Assembly (NCBI GenBank): GCA_944384285.1
Contig: CALWSX010000145.1
Location: 1-6,763, forward strand
Reading direction: 5' to 3'
DNA: 6,763 nt
Origin: an uncultured Lachnospiraceae bacterium
Lineage (GTDB): Bacteria; Bacillota; Clostridia; Lachnospirales; Anaerotignaceae
Both the position numbers and the translations under genes were made by a program. Of the stretch, positions 6,002 to 6,763 are shown one piece after another. Under the pieces are notes generated by a model. The model saw nothing but the letters and a program-made list of their open reading frames with translations, was not told where the DNA came from and searched no databases. The stretch's first letter is position 1, and the number at the start of each line of letters is the position of its first letter.

Positions 6002-6249
6002 AAAATATATCTGCGGTGCCACCTTGATTGGCGTAAAATACGCCCACTCTTAAAGAAATGCCAACACATTTCCAGCCCATAACGCAGGCTCTGCGTTGTA
6101 AGATACTAAGACGAAAAGTCTTTTCATTACACCCTCAAAGGTCCATTTGCCAAAGCGAATACTATCGATTTCCACCATCACGACTCTCTGTAAGCTCTTA
6201 ATCTTTAGCTTTATCTCCTTATCACAGGTTTAAGGCAACTTATTAAGTT
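5953..6249 (-). ncRNA. T-box riboswitch, tRNA-Trp specific
   Basis: A canonical T-box leader. Stem I base: CCUUAAA (6235-6229) pairs with UUUGAGG (6139-6133). Above it AAAGC (6212-6208) pairs with GCUUU (6156-6152), and the internal loop between them holds UGG (6145-6143) in the usual place before ACC. The distal arm has AGAGAG and GGUGGAAAUCG motifs. A Stem IIA/B pseudoknot is formed by hairpin AACGCA/UGCGUU (6097-6092/6086-6081), whose loop AGCC (6090-6087) can pair with GGCU (6077-6074). Stem III is GGCGU/ACGCC (6044-6040/6034-6030). The antiterminator is AAGG-UGGCACC-GCAG (6025-6011) closing with CUGUCCUU (6001-5994). UGG specifies Trp, and UGGC in the bulge fits a GCCA tRNA end (G73, as in bacterial tRNA-Trp). 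Uncharged tRNA-Trp should permit readthrough into trpXYZ. Confidence 0.95.
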
Positions 6250-6255
6250 TAATTT

Positions 6256-6284
6256 ATGCTATCACAACAAAATACTTTTGTCAA
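6256..6284 (-). promoter_or_regulatory. Sigma-A promoter of the T-box trpXYZ operon
   Basis: On the minus strand TTGACA (6284-6279) is a perfect -35. A 17-bp spacer leads to TAGCAT (6261-6256), a 4/6 match to the -10, helped by TG at 6264-6263 (extended -10). The predicted start is near 6249, just before the T-box. It lies 42 bases beyond the stop of the acetyltransferase remnant, with no clear terminator between. Confidence 0.78.
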
Positions 6285-6326
6285 CTAAAATTTTATAAAC
6301 CCAAAATTCTAAAACACATATATTTG

Positions 6327-6763
6327 TTATTTATTTTCTCTTATTATTCTGCAAGGATTGCCAAAAGCAATTACATTATTAGGCAAATCTTTTGTAACTA
6401 CGCTTCCGGCACCTATCACAACATTATCTCCTATAATAACACCCGGAAGAATAATAACCCCTCCTCCAATCCACACATTATCTCCAATTATAACAGGAGC
6501 TGTTTGAGTTTTACAAAATTTGAACTTTCCATCTTCTGACAGGTCACAAAATCTCTCAGACGCAGAGGTTGGATGAAAGGCAGTATAAATTTGTACATTA
6601 GGTGCTATCAAAGCATTATCTCCAATAATAATTTTGTTATCATCTAAAAAAGTACAGTTCATATTTACTTCGCAGTTATTTCCAAAATAAATGTTGTTTC
6701 CATAGTCAACAAAGAAAGGAGGCGTAATCCATAAATTTTCTCCTCATACAACCAAAAGCTCGT
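6327..6763 (-). pseudogene. Maltose/galactoside O-acetyltransferase-type gene, interrupted by TGA and cut by the window edge
   Basis: The minus-strand frame encodes the C-terminal catalytic part of a hexapeptide-repeat (left-handed beta-helix) acetyltransferase, which would move acetyl from acetyl-CoA to a sugar hydroxyl. Signature pieces are PPFFVDYGNNIYFGNN, IIIGDN, APNVQIYTAFHP with the catalytic His, IGDNVWIGGG, ILPGVIIGDN, GAGSVVTKD and the normal end GNPCRIIRENK. Homology runs without a break upstream of the ATG at 6662, which has no SD, so that ATG is not a real start. An in-frame TGA at 6746-6744 interrupts the reading ELLVV*GENLWITPP. Other genes here use TGG for Trp and contain no internal TGA, so stop reassignment is unlikely. 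The N-terminal Mac domain lies beyond the window. A sequencing error is the main alternative to a true pseudogene. Confidence 0.75.

Noticed and set aside
6237..6249. AACTT-AAT-AAGTT inverted repeat at the T-box transcript start
   Set aside because: It is short and AT-only with a three-base loop, just upstream of the Stem I base. It could be a minor 5' hairpin but cannot be called an operator.
6709..6732. ATG with a GAGGAG SD inside the acetyltransferase remnant
   Set aside because: It is out of frame with the conserved protein and reads only eight codons to a stop.

Overview
The window looks like chromosome of a low-GC Bacillota, probably Clostridia. It is AT-rich, has strong GGAGG-type Shine-Dalgarno (SD) sites, near-consensus sigma-A promoters, hairpin-plus-T terminators, frequent TTG/GTG starts, a T-box riboswitch and a gram-positive SH3b-NlpC/P60 cell-wall hydrolase. 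No species can be named from the sequence alone. I found no mobile element, CRISPR array, tRNA or rRNA.

Left part (plus strand). The first ~155 bases hold no supportable gene, only short open frames, and end in a forward terminator (156-179). Next comes a secreted 373-aa wall hydrolase (signal peptide, three SH3b domains, C-terminal NlpC/P60 peptidase; 369-1490). It has a perfect TTGACA-N17-TATAAT promoter, and upstream of that a sequence that fits the WalR (YycF) two-component box exactly. It is closed by its own terminator (1501-1532). A single-gene unit follows: a 188-aa DUF4275-like protein (1608-2174) with its own extended -10 promoter. A bidirectional terminator (2203-2226) separates the plus-strand genes from the converging minus-strand operon.

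Centre and right (minus strand, read right to left). A promoter at about 6284-6256 drives a canonical T-box leader. Its specifier codon is UGG (Trp), its antiterminator bulge UGGC fits the G73 discriminator of tRNA-Trp, and it ends in a strong attenuator. The leader controls trpX (lipoprotein binding protein), trpY (permease) and trpZ (ATPase), the predicted tryptophan ABC importer of Firmicutes. With little spacing and no terminator the operon appears to continue into a HAD phosphatase and a small four-cysteine zinc-ribbon protein. When uncharged tRNA-Trp accumulates, the leader should read through and raise tryptophan uptake, and the two downstream genes would be induced with it. A stable hairpin between trpX and trpY may give the binding protein more product than the membrane parts.

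Right edge (minus strand). A maltose/galactoside O-acetyltransferase-type hexapeptide-repeat gene runs in from beyond the window. An in-frame TGA interrupts it, so it is probably a pseudogene.

The most useful new points are the WalR box in front of the wall hydrolase, the Trp-specific T-box operon with two extra genes of unknown role, corrected starts for trpX and trpY, and the broken acetyltransferase. I do not see a wholly unknown multi-gene system here.
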